A stretch of DNA of 14,705 bases from Parvularcula sp039033795 (GTDB lineage Bacteria; Pseudomonadota; Alphaproteobacteria; Caulobacterales; Parvularculaceae). A model generated the notes under the pieces. The model saw only the letters and a program-made list of their open reading frames with translations. It ran no database searches and had not been told where the DNA came from. The number at the start of each line of letters is the position of its first letter. The stretch's first letter is position 1. Of this stretch, positions 1-7,572 are shown one piece after another. Position numbers and translations under genes: made by a program. The stretch covers positions 1 to 14,705 of the forward strand of contig JBCCBY010000044.1 in assembly GCA_039033795.1 (NCBI GenBank). Reading direction: 5' to 3'.

Positions 1-1359
1 CACATCGGGGCGAATGGGCGCTTCCAGCACCACCACGCGTTCAGCTTTTTGTTGCGATTCAAGACTTTCGGACCGCTCGGCGATCGCCCGTTTTTCTTGG
101 GTGCGGCTGAGCAAAAACTGCAGGCGCTCTTCTTCCGCTTCAAGGCTTTGCACTTCGGCCGCGATGGCCGGTGTTCGCTCAAGCCGATCTTCGGCGCCGG
201 TGAGCTGTTCTCTCAGTATTCCAAGACGGCCTTCGATCGCGGTGCTTCGTTGCAGCAACACCTGTTCGTTGGCCTCATAGGAGACGCGGGCCAGGCTTTT
301 GCCGCTTGCGGGGCTGTTTGCGGTGTCTTCGAGATCGGCAAGCATTGCCAATCGTTGCTCAACAGCCCCCGTTTCTCGTGGGTTCAACCCGTTGTCGGGA
401 TCGGCCAGGGTGGCTCTTGCCGCAGCGGCGACAGGCTCGGCGCGGCGCCGAAAGCTCGCTGGATCGAGCCGGGCTTCCAATTCCAGCACCTCATCGGTGA
501 GGGCCACGACATCAGGATAGGTGTCGGTGTATTGCCGTTTGAGGGCAGCGAGTTCGCTGCGTTTTGTCCGAAGCTCTTGCATTTCAATGTCTTCTGAACC
601 TGACCCTTCGATCAGAAGGGGCCGTTGAAGCCGCAGAAGACTAAGTTCTTGTTCGGTTGCTTGCAGGCGCTCCTCGGCGCGCGTGATGTCCGCTGACAGC
701 CGATCGACGATGTCGCGGTTCAGGGACAGATCGTCAGGGCTCACCCCTGGATTGCTGTTCCGCACATCGGCGATTTGGTTCTGCACGGTCACGATCTGAC
801 GGCGAAGATCTTGTTCTTCGGACCGCAAGAAAGCAGCGGTTCCTTCGGCGGCTTCGAGACGCGAGGACACGTTCGCGTCAATGAATTCCGTGACCAAATT
901 GTTGGCCACACGATAGGCCACATCGGGGCTTTCGTGGACAAAGCCAATTTCAAAGGCGATCGCACCGGCGTTTCGGCGTCCCAAGGATCCACCGTCAACG
1001 CGTCGGATGGAAATGGTGATATCGTCTCGAACAGCGCTGACTTTCTTAGAAAAAGGCTCGTCGCTGTTCCGGTCGATCAGATTGAACTTTTCCGACAGCT
1101 CAACAACGGCTTCGCGCGCGCGCAGTTGGGCTTGGATGGTGGCCAGCCGATCTTCGGCCAGAGCCCTGATCGCTGATGGAACAAGGTCTGGCGAAATCTG
1201 CTGATCTTCCAAGATGAGAACTGCTTTCGAATGAAAGCGTGCAGGTATCGTATCGAGAACCAAAAGCCCTATAATCAACAGGGTGGCGAAGGGGATGAAC
1301 ACCCAAAAAACCCGGCGCAACGCCAAGGTGATAATATCGGTAATACTAAAGCGTTCCAT
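1..1359 (-). CDS. Wzz/GumC-family polysaccharide chain-length determinant, partial (C-terminus off the left edge)
   Basis: The frame is open for 453 codons from ATG at 1359 to the left edge, so the C-terminus is missing. An in-frame TGA lies two codons upstream of the ATG and a GGTGA stretch precedes it, which fixes the start. Seen: a short cytoplasmic N-terminus with one transmembrane helix at about residues 18-38, then a long periplasmic-type region rich in Glu, Arg, Leu and Gln with coiled-coil character (about 165-245 and 370-440). The motif RQYTDTYPDV (275-284) matches the YT-x-x-hP segment common in GumC/Wzz co-polymerases. The family sits in the inner membrane and controls chain length or export of exopolysaccharide or O-antigen. 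A second helix, and possibly a BY-kinase domain, should follow but cannot be seen. The neighbours to the right are not polysaccharide genes, so this is probably the edge of a cluster lying to the left. Family is fairly sure; the exact polymer is unknown. Confidence 0.82.
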   Translation of the reverse strand, partial: MERFSITDIITLALRRVFWVFIPFATLLIIGLLVLDTIPARFHSKAVLILEDQQISPDLVPSAIRALAEDRLATIQAQLRAREAVVELSEKFNLIDRNSDEPFSKKVSAVRDDITISIRRVDGGSLGRRNAGAIAFEIGFVHESPDVAYRVANNLVTEFIDANVSSRLEAAEGTAAFLRSEEQDLRRQIVTVQNQIADVRNSNPGVSPDDLSLNRDIVDRLSADITRAEERLQATEQELSLLRLQRPLLIEGSGSEDIEMQELRTKRSELAALKRQYTDTYPDVVALTDEVLELEARLDPASFRRRAEPVAAAARATLADPDNGLNPRETGAVEQRLAMLADLEDTANSPASGKSLARVSYEANEQVLLQRSTAIEGRLGILREQLTGAEDRLERTPAIAAEVQSLEAEEERLQFLLSRTQEKRAIAERSESLESQQKAERVVVLEAPIRPDV

Positions 1360-1445
1360 CGTTCACCATTACCGGGGGTATAAACCACCGATCCCGCACG
1401 GCAGGTCGCGCCGTTCCGCTCCGTGCTTAGCGAAGTTCTTTTGAC

Positions 1446-1460
1446 AGACGATGACCGTCT
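1446..1460. repeat. Short inverted repeat in the gap upstream of the Wzz-like gene
   Basis: AGACG and CGTCT are perfect inverted 5-base arms separated by ATGAC, about 90 bp upstream of the Wzz-like start. It could be an operator half-site pair or chance. A TTGACA overlaps its left end on the plus strand, but I see no matching -10 and no plus-strand gene close by. The rest of the 1360-1538 gap shows no gene. Confidence 0.2.
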
Positions 1461-1503
1461 AGGCGCAATCTATAGTCTGCCCCGTAGAAACGGCGGTGAT
1501 CGT

Positions 1504-1530
1504 TAAAATACGGCAAAGCCCGCCGGGCGG
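1504..1530 (-). terminator. Weak terminator-like hairpin after the DUF2807 gene
   Basis: Read on the minus strand, a GC-rich self-complementary stretch (CCGCCCGGCGGGC, 1530-1518) starts nine bases after the DUF2807 stop. It is followed by TTT and, a few bases later, TTTT. The stem is only 4-5 pairs with a tight loop and the T-run is interrupted, so termination would be partial at best. Confidence 0.3.
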
Positions 1531-1538
1531 AACCCGAT

Positions 1539-2171
1539 TCAGTCTCGGATCACCACCCGTCCGCCGGTCCAACCTTGCGTCTCGCGACTAGCGGGAGCGC
1601 CGAAAACAACAATGTCACTGCCCGATGCGGCTGACGCATCAATCGACGCGGTGGCTGTCACCGTGACGTCGCCGCCTCCAGACGACCGGGCGGTGACGTT
1701 GCTGCAGCTGAGATCCCTCGCATGGACATCGCTGCCTGATGCGGCGTTCACAACGAGGCTGTTGCACGTTCCGCTGATGATCACATCCGCGCCGTCGCGC
1801 GCGTTGATCGATAAGGAGGAGACGTTGATCGACGAGACAATGATCTCAGAGCCCGCGCGGCTGTCCAGCGCTTCAAGCGACGGCACCGTCACGTTGAACC
1901 GGAGGCCGACCTTCTGCCCGAAGCGCTTGCTGAAAAAGCCGTTGCGCGCCCTTCCGAGGCTTAAAACGCCATCGACGACGCTGACCTTTGCTGCCTCCCG
2001 GGCACTCTCTTGGGCCAGCACGACGCGATGCTCTGGTCCAGGGCGCACATAAACGTCCACACCATCGAGCGCGCGGATGGAGGTAAACCCTTCCACATCA
2101 AAGGGTTGTCCTCGAGCGGCGGCGGGAAGCAGCAACGCGACCGCCATAAGCACCAAAATCCTTTTGCGCAT
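1539..2171 (-). CDS. Exported DUF2807 (GIN-domain) protein
   Basis: A 210-residue protein. The ATG at 2171 is preferred to an upstream in-frame ATG because it follows a GAGG ribosome site and opens a clean signal peptide: MRKR, then a hydrophobic core (residues 5-18), then a cleavage region around PAAARGQ (16-22). The mature part is almost all beta-type sequence. It carries a recurring G-S/A/G-D/E-V/I element about every 20 residues (near 107, 127, 146, 167 and 184), the regular pattern of the DUF2807 'head GIN' beta-solenoid. A lone periplasmic or surface location is expected. The family is often described as adhesin-like, but its biochemical role is not established. It has two cysteines (136 and 156) in the solenoid. 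It lies co-directional with and upstream of the Wzz-like gene (179-bp gap) and divergent from the bkd operon. A link to either is unproven. Confidence 0.8.
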   Translation of the reverse strand: MRKRILVLMAVALLLPAAARGQPFDVEGFTSIRALDGVDVYVRPGPEHRVVLAQESAREAAKVSVVDGVLSLGRARNGFFSKRFGQKVGLRFNVTVPSLEALDSRAGSEIIVSSINVSSLSINARDGADVIISGTCNSLVVNAASGSDVHARDLSCSNVTARSSGGGDVTVTATASIDASAASGSDIVVFGAPASRETQGWTGGRVVIRD

Positions 2172-2357
2172 CACCCACCCTCGTTCGGCAAGACCACGGA
2201 TTTGGATTGTTGGGCGCTTTTCTTCAATCCATGCGGTGAACAAACGTCGCCTAAACCACGGTTCATCTTTCCTGCGCCCGATTGGCACATTTTGCTACTC
2301 AACGCGCTATTCGTCTCAAGAATGGGTCTCTCGCGACCTAAAGTTGCGTCAGGGCGC

Positions 2358-2402
2358 GACATTTCACAGTGTCCCGCCACTGACGATTCTGCAAAATTCT
2401 GC
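2358..2402. promoter_or_regulatory. Candidate operator region upstream of the bkd operon
   Basis: In the 270-bp divergent gap between the DUF2807 gene and E1-alpha there is an imperfect palindrome GACATTTCACAGTGTC (2358-2373). It is followed by a direct repeat ATTCTGC at 2386 and 2396, one helical turn apart. Bkd operons are commonly controlled by a dedicated regulator (Lrp-type BkdR, or LiuR/TetR types), so a binding site is plausible here. I do not recognise a known consensus and see no convincing -35/-10 pair. Confidence 0.22.
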
Positions 2403-2441
2403 GACAGTCTTGGCTGCAAATGCCAAGAGGACCCGATTGTC

Positions 2442-3707
2442 ATGGACGGTTTTATGGATGCACCAACCCCTCCTTCCGACAACGAGAAGGGTATCGGGTT
2501 CAGGGTTCCTGCGCCGCCAGCGCGGCCTGGCGAGGACCCGGATTTTGCCAACTTCGATAAAGGTGCCCCGGGCGACATCCCGCGCTTCGCCGTGGATGCG
2601 CCGGTTGATGCCTTTACCCCCTATCATCAAAAGATCCTCCGCGTTTTGTCCGATCATGGCCAGGCAGAAGGTCCGTGGGCTGGCGGGATTGATGATGCGG
2701 AGAAAAAAGCCGCTCTTGTGAATATGATCCGCACGCGTGCTTTCGACCAACGAATGATGCGTGCTCAGCGGCAGGGCAAAACCAGTTTCTACATTCAATG
2801 TCTTGGTGAGGAGGCAATCGGCACGGGTGCAGCTTTGTCCACCAACATCACGGACATGCATTTTCCGACCTATCGGCAGCAGAGTATCCTCCTGACAAGG
2901 AACATCGATCCTGAACGGATGATGAACCAAATCTACTCCAACGAACAAGACTCCCTCAAAGGCAAGCAGCTCCCGGTTCTTTATTCCTTCCGCGAAGCTG
3001 GGTTTTTCACACTCTCTGGCAACCTGGCGACACAATGGGCGCAAGGCGTCGGTTGGGCGATGGCGTCGGCCATACGTAAGGACGATAAGGTTGCGGTTGC
3101 TTGGATTGGTGACGGCGCTACCGCTGAGGGAGACTGGCATTGGGGCAATCTGTTTGCCGCGGTTTATCGAGCGCCATGCCTCCTCTGTGTCGTGAACAAT
3201 CAATGGGCAATCTCATCGACCAACGCGTTTGCTGGGGGTGACCTTAACTCCTTTGCGGCGCGTCTTGCCTCCTACGGGCTGCCTGCCTTGCGGGTCGATG
3301 GGAACGACGTGTTGGCTGTGGTCGCCGCATGCCGTTTCGCTGTACAACGTGCACGGATGGGACTTGGGGCCGTCGGCATTGAATTCGTCACCTACCGAGG
3401 GGGTGCTCACTCCACGTCCGATGATCCAACGAAGTATCGACCAAAGGATGAACTTTCTGCCTGGCCGTTGGGTGATCCGATCGAGCGGTTGAAACAGCAT
3501 CTGATCGTCTCAGACGTGATGAGCGCTGAGGAAATTGCCATCGAAGAAAAAGCAGCGGACACGGAAATGCGTGAGGCGGAACGCCGTGCTGAGGCCCATG
3601 GTTTGGTGCACGATGGTCGCGGCGCTTCACCCGCCACCATGTTTGATCAAGTGTACGAAGAGCTTCCCGGTCGGTTGATCGAGCAGCAAGACGATGCAGG
3701 GTTCTAG
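2442..3707 (+). CDS. bkdA1: Branched-chain 2-oxoacid dehydrogenase E1 component, alpha subunit
   Basis: A 421-residue protein. With the beta subunit it performs the thiamine-diphosphate-dependent decarboxylation of the 2-keto acids of leucine, isoleucine and valine in the cytoplasm. The frame stays open far upstream, but homology-like sequence begins only near here. ATG 2442 has AAGAGG eleven bases upstream; ATG 2454 is a weaker alternative. Seen: the TPP/Mg motif from GDGATAEGD (223-231) to NN (252-253), and the phosphorylation-loop-type segment GGAHSTSDDPTKYRP (320-334) with active-site histidine 323. HSTSDD in this loop is typical of BCKDH rather than pyruvate dehydrogenase. An N-terminal extension of about 60 residues resembles that of Pseudomonas-type BkdA1, and the total length fits that family. 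It is first in a three-gene operon, four bases before E1-beta. Confidence 0.95.
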   Translation: MDGFMDAPTPPSDNEKGIGFRVPAPPARPGEDPDFANFDKGAPGDIPRFAVDAPVDAFTPYHQKILRVLSDHGQAEGPWAGGIDDAEKKAALVNMIRTRAFDQRMMRAQRQGKTSFYIQCLGEEAIGTGAALSTNITDMHFPTYRQQSILLTRNIDPERMMNQIYSNEQDSLKGKQLPVLYSFREAGFFTLSGNLATQWAQGVGWAMASAIRKDDKVAVAWIGDGATAEGDWHWGNLFAAVYRAPCLLCVVNNQWAISSTNAFAGGDLNSFAARLASYGLPALRVDGNDVLAVVAACRFAVQRARMGLGAVGIEFVTYRGGAHSTSDDPTKYRPKDELSAWPLGDPIERLKQHLIVSDVMSAEEIAIEEKAADTEMREAERRAEAHGLVHDGRGASPATMFDQVYEELPGRLIEQQDDAGF

Positions 3708-3711
3708 GACA

Positions 3712-4749
3712 ATGTCAGAGACCCTTTCAAACACCCGCCAGATGAACATGATCCAAGCGATCCGGGATGCCCATGATGTGGCCATGGGACGAGATGATAC
3801 GGTCGTCGCCTTTGGCGAAGATGCGGGCTATTTCGGCGGCGTTTTTCGTTGCACCGATGGTCTTCAGGAAAAATACGGGACATCGCGCCTTTTTGATTCG
3901 CCGATTTCCGAGGGCGGTATTGTGGGCACCGGTATTGGCATGGCGGCCTATGGGCTAAAGCCCGTCATAGAAATACAGTTTGCAGACTATATTTTTCCCG
4001 CTTTTGATCAAATCAGCCAAGAAGCAGCGCGGATTCGCTATCGCTCGAATGGCGAGTTCACCTGTCCCATGGTGATCCGTAGCCCCACCGGCGGCGGAAT
4101 CTTCGGCGGCCAAACCCATAGCCAGTCACCCGAAGCGCTTTTCACCCATGTCTCGGGCCTTAAAGTGGTCATGCCATCAAATCCTTATGATGCTAAAGGG
4201 ATGCTTTTGGCGGCGATCGAAGATCCGGACCCGGTGATTTTCTTTGAGCCCAAGCGGCTTTATAACGGCCCCTTTGACGGACATCATGACCGTCCACTTC
4301 AAGCTTGGGCCAAGCACGACGATGGTCTTGTCCCTGAAGGTTACTACAGTGTTCCTCTGGGTAAGGCGCATATTTGCCGAGCGGGGGATGCGGTGACCGT
4401 GCTTGCCTATGGCACCATGATCCATGTCTGCTTAGCCGCAGCCGACGAATTGGGTATCAACGCCGAGGTGATCGACCTTCGCTCTCTGGTTCCCCTCGAT
4501 CTCGAGACCATCGTCGCGTCGGTCAAAAAGACAGGCCGCTGCGTTATCGTTCATGAAGCGACGAAGACCTGCGGGTTCGGCGCGGAACTCGCAGCACTCG
4601 TCCAAGAGTGGTGCTTTTACAGTTTAGAGGCGCCCGTCATGCGCGTCACCGGCTGGGACACCCCTTATCCGCATGCGCAGGAATGGGCCTATTTGCCCGG
4701 ACCCAAGCGCGTTGGTGATGCCCTCAAGAAAGTGATCGCAACAGCATGA
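3712..4749 (+). CDS. bkdA2: Branched-chain 2-oxoacid dehydrogenase E1 component, beta subunit
   Basis: A 345-residue transketolase-type protein that completes the E1 heterotetramer. Seen: the N-terminal pyrimidine-binding domain with the TPP-activating glutamate in SPISEGG (E67), the GGQTHSQS loop with H136, and the C-terminal transketolase domain from about residue 215 (AVTVLAYG, then VIDLRSLVPLD). The C-terminal stretch GWDTPYPHAQEWAYLPG (314-330) is a BCKDH-beta type ending. The chosen ATG follows the E1-alpha stop by four bases with AGGA just before it. An in-frame ATG at 3694 would overlap E1-alpha by 14 bases and add six residues, and cannot be excluded. The 3' end overlaps the E2 start in ATGA, implying translational coupling. 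Confidence 0.95.
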   Translation: MSETLSNTRQMNMIQAIRDAHDVAMGRDDTVVAFGEDAGYFGGVFRCTDGLQEKYGTSRLFDSPISEGGIVGTGIGMAAYGLKPVIEIQFADYIFPAFDQISQEAARIRYRSNGEFTCPMVIRSPTGGGIFGGQTHSQSPEALFTHVSGLKVVMPSNPYDAKGMLLAAIEDPDPVIFFEPKRLYNGPFDGHHDRPLQAWAKHDDGLVPEGYYSVPLGKAHICRAGDAVTVLAYGTMIHVCLAAADELGINAEVIDLRSLVPLDLETIVASVKKTGRCVIVHEATKTCGFGAELAALVQEWCFYSLEAPVMRVTGWDTPYPHAQEWAYLPGPKRVGDALKKVIATA

Positions 4750-6314
4750 CCGTTCACACCATCAAACTGCCCGACGTCGGCGAAGGCGTGACCGAAGCTG
4801 AGTTCGTGGAGCTCCACGTCGCCGTCGGTGATAGGGTGGAGGCGGATCAAAACCTCGCCGATGTGATGACCGACAAAGCAACCGTTGAGGTTCCCAGTCC
4901 GCGCCAGGGGAAGGTGATCTGGATCGGCCCGGAGCCCGGCCAAATCATTGCCGTCGGCTCGGAGATCATCAAGCTCGAATTGGATAGCGCAGGCGAGGCG
5001 GACGCCGACCTTGGCGACGAGGAGTTTCTCAACCCGATGGAAGCGATGATCGCAGCCGAGCGGGGGGAGAAGGCGCCGGCGCCGACGCCCCAACCGGCTG
5101 CGGCCTCGACCCCCAGTGCGACGGGTTCTTCGTACACCATCAAATTGCCTGATGTGGGCGAGGGGGTCACGGAGGCTGAGTTTGTTGAACTGCACGTCAA
5201 GGTGGGCGACGCGGTCACGGCGGACCAAAATCTGGCTGATGTGATGACCGATAAAGCCACCGTGGAAATCCCTAGCCCTCGAGATGGGATTGTCGCCTGG
5301 ATCGGGGCCGAGGTTGGCGAGACCGTCGCCGTTGGTTCTGAAATCATCAAATTGGACGTGGTCGGCGCTGCGGCTGAGACCCAGCCGGAACCGGTGCGGC
5401 ACAACGAGACCCCGGCGCTGCAACCGGCCCCTCAACCGAGCGGCGGCAAAGTGCTCGCAGCGCCAGCTGTCCGTGCACGGGCCATGGCGCGCGGCATTGA
5501 TCTTTCCGCCGTGGCGGGCACCGGACCTGAGGGGCGTGTGACCCACCAGGACCTCGATAACCACACCGGCGATGTCACCGCGAGGCCCCCCTCAACACCG
5601 ATGGCCACACCGAGTGACCACGTCGAAGAAATTAAAGTCATCGGTCTGCGGCGCAAGATTGCTGAGAAAATGCAAGACTCGATGCGCCGGATACCGCATT
5701 TTACCTATGTGGATGAGGTCGATATGACGGCGCTGGAAGAGCTGCGTCAGCATATGAACAAGGCCAAAAGGGACGAGCAACCCAAACTCACGGTTCTGCC
5801 CTATATCTGCCGTGCCGTGATCCTCGCGATCCGTGACTTCCCGCAGATGAACGCGCGCTTTGACGACGACGAGGGCATTGTGCGCCGTTATGCAGCAGCC
5901 CATCTGGGCATTGCCACGCAGACGGACAATGGTTTGATCGTCCCTGTCTTGCGTCACGCTGAAACCATGGATCTTTGGCAGATGGCCGATGAGATCAAAC
6001 GCGTCTCTGCCGCCGCCCGGGAAGGAAAGGCGAAGCGCGAAGAGCTCTCGGGTTCCTCCATCACGATCACCTCCCTTGGGCCCCTCGGCGGGGTGACGAC
6101 AACACCGGTAATCAATCACCCAGAGGTCGGCATCATTGGGCCGAACAAGATCCAGACGGTGCCGCGTTTCAACGCCATGGGGCAGGTTGAGGCAAGGAAG
6201 GTGATGAACCTTTCCTCAAGCTTCGATCACCGGGTGGTCGATGGTTATGATGCGGCAGAATTCATCCAGGTGATCAAAGGCTACCTCGAATTCCCCGCCA
6301 CGCTCTTCATCTAA
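4746..6314 (+). CDS. bkdB: Branched-chain 2-oxoacid dehydrogenase E2 (lipoamide acyltransferase) with two lipoyl domains
   Basis: A 522-residue core subunit that transfers the acyl group from E1 to CoA through a lipoyl arm. Domains in order: lipoyl domain 1 (about 4-79, lipoyl lysine K44 in TDKAT), an Ala/Pro-rich linker (about 108-129), lipoyl domain 2 (about 130-205, K170), a second linker, an E1/E3-binding domain (about 236-272, VRARAMARGIDLSAVAGTGPEGRV-type core), and the catalytic domain (about 293-522) ending in the active-site motif DHRVVDG (494-500). The two lipoyl domains are 61/75 identical over residues 5-79 and 131-205, a clear internal duplication; many bacterial BCKDH E2 proteins have one. 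The start overlaps the E1-beta stop. No E3 gene follows, so lipoamide dehydrogenase must be encoded elsewhere. The stop shares bases with the convergent ivd stop. Confidence 0.94.
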   Translation: MTVHTIKLPDVGEGVTEAEFVELHVAVGDRVEADQNLADVMTDKATVEVPSPRQGKVIWIGPEPGQIIAVGSEIIKLELDSAGEADADLGDEEFLNPMEAMIAAERGEKAPAPTPQPAAASTPSATGSSYTIKLPDVGEGVTEAEFVELHVKVGDAVTADQNLADVMTDKATVEIPSPRDGIVAWIGAEVGETVAVGSEIIKLDVVGAAAETQPEPVRHNETPALQPAPQPSGGKVLAAPAVRARAMARGIDLSAVAGTGPEGRVTHQDLDNHTGDVTARPPSTPMATPSDHVEEIKVIGLRRKIAEKMQDSMRRIPHFTYVDEVDMTALEELRQHMNKAKRDEQPKLTVLPYICRAVILAIRDFPQMNARFDDDEGIVRRYAAAHLGIATQTDNGLIVPVLRHAETMDLWQMADEIKRVSAAAREGKAKREELSGSSITITSLGPLGGVTTTPVINHPEVGIIGPNKIQTVPRFNAMGQVEARKVMNLSSSFDHRVVDGYDAAEFIQVIKGYLEFPATLFI

Positions 6315-7483
6315 GCGGTCAGTTTAAAGAGCTCCCGCCCGATCAGCATGCGGCGGACCTCTGATGTTCCCGCGCCGATCTCATAGAGCTTGGCATCGCG
6401 GAGAAGGCGGCCGGTCGGGTACTCATTGATATAGCCATTGCCGCCGAGGATCTGGATCGCATCCAGGGCCACTTGCGTTGCTTTTTCGCCCGCATAGAGA
6501 ATAACGCCGGCCGCGTCCTGGCGCGTGGTCTCACCGCGATCGCAGGCTGCGTTGACCGCGTAAACATAGGCACGGCAGGCGTTCATCGTCGAATACATGT
6601 CCGCGATTTTGCCCTGGATCAATTGAAACTCACCGATCGGTTGGCCGAATTGCTTGCGCTCATGCACGTAGGGCATAACGACATCCAAAGCTGCCTGCAT
6701 GATCCCGATCGGGCCAGCGGCGAGCACCGCGCGTTCATAATCGAGGCCACTCATCAGCACCCGGACGCCTTCGCCGATGCCGCCCATCACGTTTTCCTCA
6801 GGCACCTCACAGTCCTCGAACACCAGCTCACAGGTGTTCGAGCCGCGCATGCCCAATTTGTCGAGCTTTTGCGCGGTGGAGAAGCCTTTGAAGCCTTTCT
6901 CGATCAGGAACGCCGTGATGCCGCGCGGACCAGCGCTGGGGTCGGTTTTGGCATAGACGACCAGCGTGTCCGCATTCGGACCATTGGTGATCCACATTTT
7001 GTTGCCGTTGAGGATATACTGATCGCCCTTTTTCTCTGCGCGGAGGGACATGGACACCACATCGGATCCAGCGCCGGGCTCGGACATGGCGAGCGCGCCC
7101 ACATGCTCACCGGAGATGAGTTTGGGCAGGTACCGCGCACGCTGCTCGTCACTGCCGTTGAGCGCGATCTGGTTCACGCAAAGGTTCGAGTGCGCCCCAT
7201 AGGAGAGCCCGACCGAGGCCGAGCCGCGGCTCACTTCCTCCATCACCACCGCATGGGCGAGGTAACCGAGCCCCGCACCGCTAAATTCCTCCGGCACGGT
7301 GATACCGAGCACGCCCAGCTCCCCCATCTCGCGCCAAAGATGGGCGGGGAAGTCATTGCTCTCATCAATCTCACCGGCGATCGGCCCGATACGGTCATCC
7401 ACGAAGCGCTGGACCGAGGAACGGATATCCTCAATCTCCTCCGGCAGCCCAAATTTCAGGCCCTGAAAGCTGTTCTGGATCAT
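6311..7483 (-). CDS. ivd: Isovaleryl-CoA dehydrogenase
   Basis: A 390-residue FAD-dependent acyl-CoA dehydrogenase that oxidises isovaleryl-CoA, the leucine-derived product of BCKDH, to 3-methylcrotonyl-CoA. Electrons go to electron-transfer flavoprotein. The frame is open further upstream, but ATG 7483 has a GAGGAG site seven bases before it and gives the usual family length. Seen: FAD/substrate segments ALAMSEPGAGSD (130-141) and KMWITNG (162-168), and the C-terminal signature QILGGNGYINEYP (344-356). The substrate call rests on the catalytic base. Short- and medium-chain enzymes carry Glu in the C-terminal GTS region; here that region reads EIGAGTS with Ala371. A Glu is present in the helix-G segment GLDYERAVLAAGP (E250), the isovaleryl-specific arrangement. 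It ends inside the bkdB stop and lies 89 bp after the pentapeptide gene on the same strand. Confidence 0.95.
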   Translation of the reverse strand: MIQNSFQGLKFGLPEEIEDIRSSVQRFVDDRIGPIAGEIDESNDFPAHLWREMGELGVLGITVPEEFSGAGLGYLAHAVVMEEVSRGSASVGLSYGAHSNLCVNQIALNGSDEQRARYLPKLISGEHVGALAMSEPGAGSDVVSMSLRAEKKGDQYILNGNKMWITNGPNADTLVVYAKTDPSAGPRGITAFLIEKGFKGFSTAQKLDKLGMRGSNTCELVFEDCEVPEENVMGGIGEGVRVLMSGLDYERAVLAAGPIGIMQAALDVVMPYVHERKQFGQPIGEFQLIQGKIADMYSTMNACRAYVYAVNAACDRGETTRQDAAGVILYAGEKATQVALDAIQILGGNGYINEYPTGRLLRDAKLYEIGAGTSEVRRMLIGRELFKLTA

Positions 7484-7490
7484 GGCGTTG

Positions 7491-7496
7491 CTCCTC
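7491..7496 (-). promoter_or_regulatory. Ribosome binding site that sets the ivd start
   Basis: GAGGAG on the minus strand lies seven bases before ATG 7483. It overrides upstream in-frame ATGs (7498 and beyond) that have no such site and would add an unconserved leader. Confidence 0.8.
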
Positions 7497-7572
7497 ATCA
7501 CCGGGCAGGGGTTTTTTGGGGATGGTTGTGGGCGTTCTTCCATCGCTTGGCAATGTGGCGCCGTGGTTAAGG

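Noticed and set aside
1441..1476. TTGACA with a TATAGT-like box on the plus strand as a promoter
   Set aside because: The spacing is about 24 bases, too long, and there is no plus-strand gene for nearly 1 kb downstream.
2010..2441. 144-residue N-terminal extension of bkdA1
   Set aside because: It would overlap the DUF2807 gene and its signal peptide region, and BCKDH-like sequence starts only after 2442.
2364..3203. 279-codon open frame on the minus strand opposite bkdA1
   Set aside because: It overlaps a certain gene and the product has no domain pattern.
4689..5564. 291-codon open frame on the minus strand opposite bkdB
   Set aside because: It shows an internal repeat only because the lipoyl domains on the other strand are duplicated. 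The Arg/His/Gly-rich product is typical of an antisense shadow.
6473..7570. 365-codon open frame on the plus strand opposite ivd
   Set aside because: It mirrors a well-supported gene, has no ribosome site or recognisable domain, and is an expected by-product of high-GC codon use.
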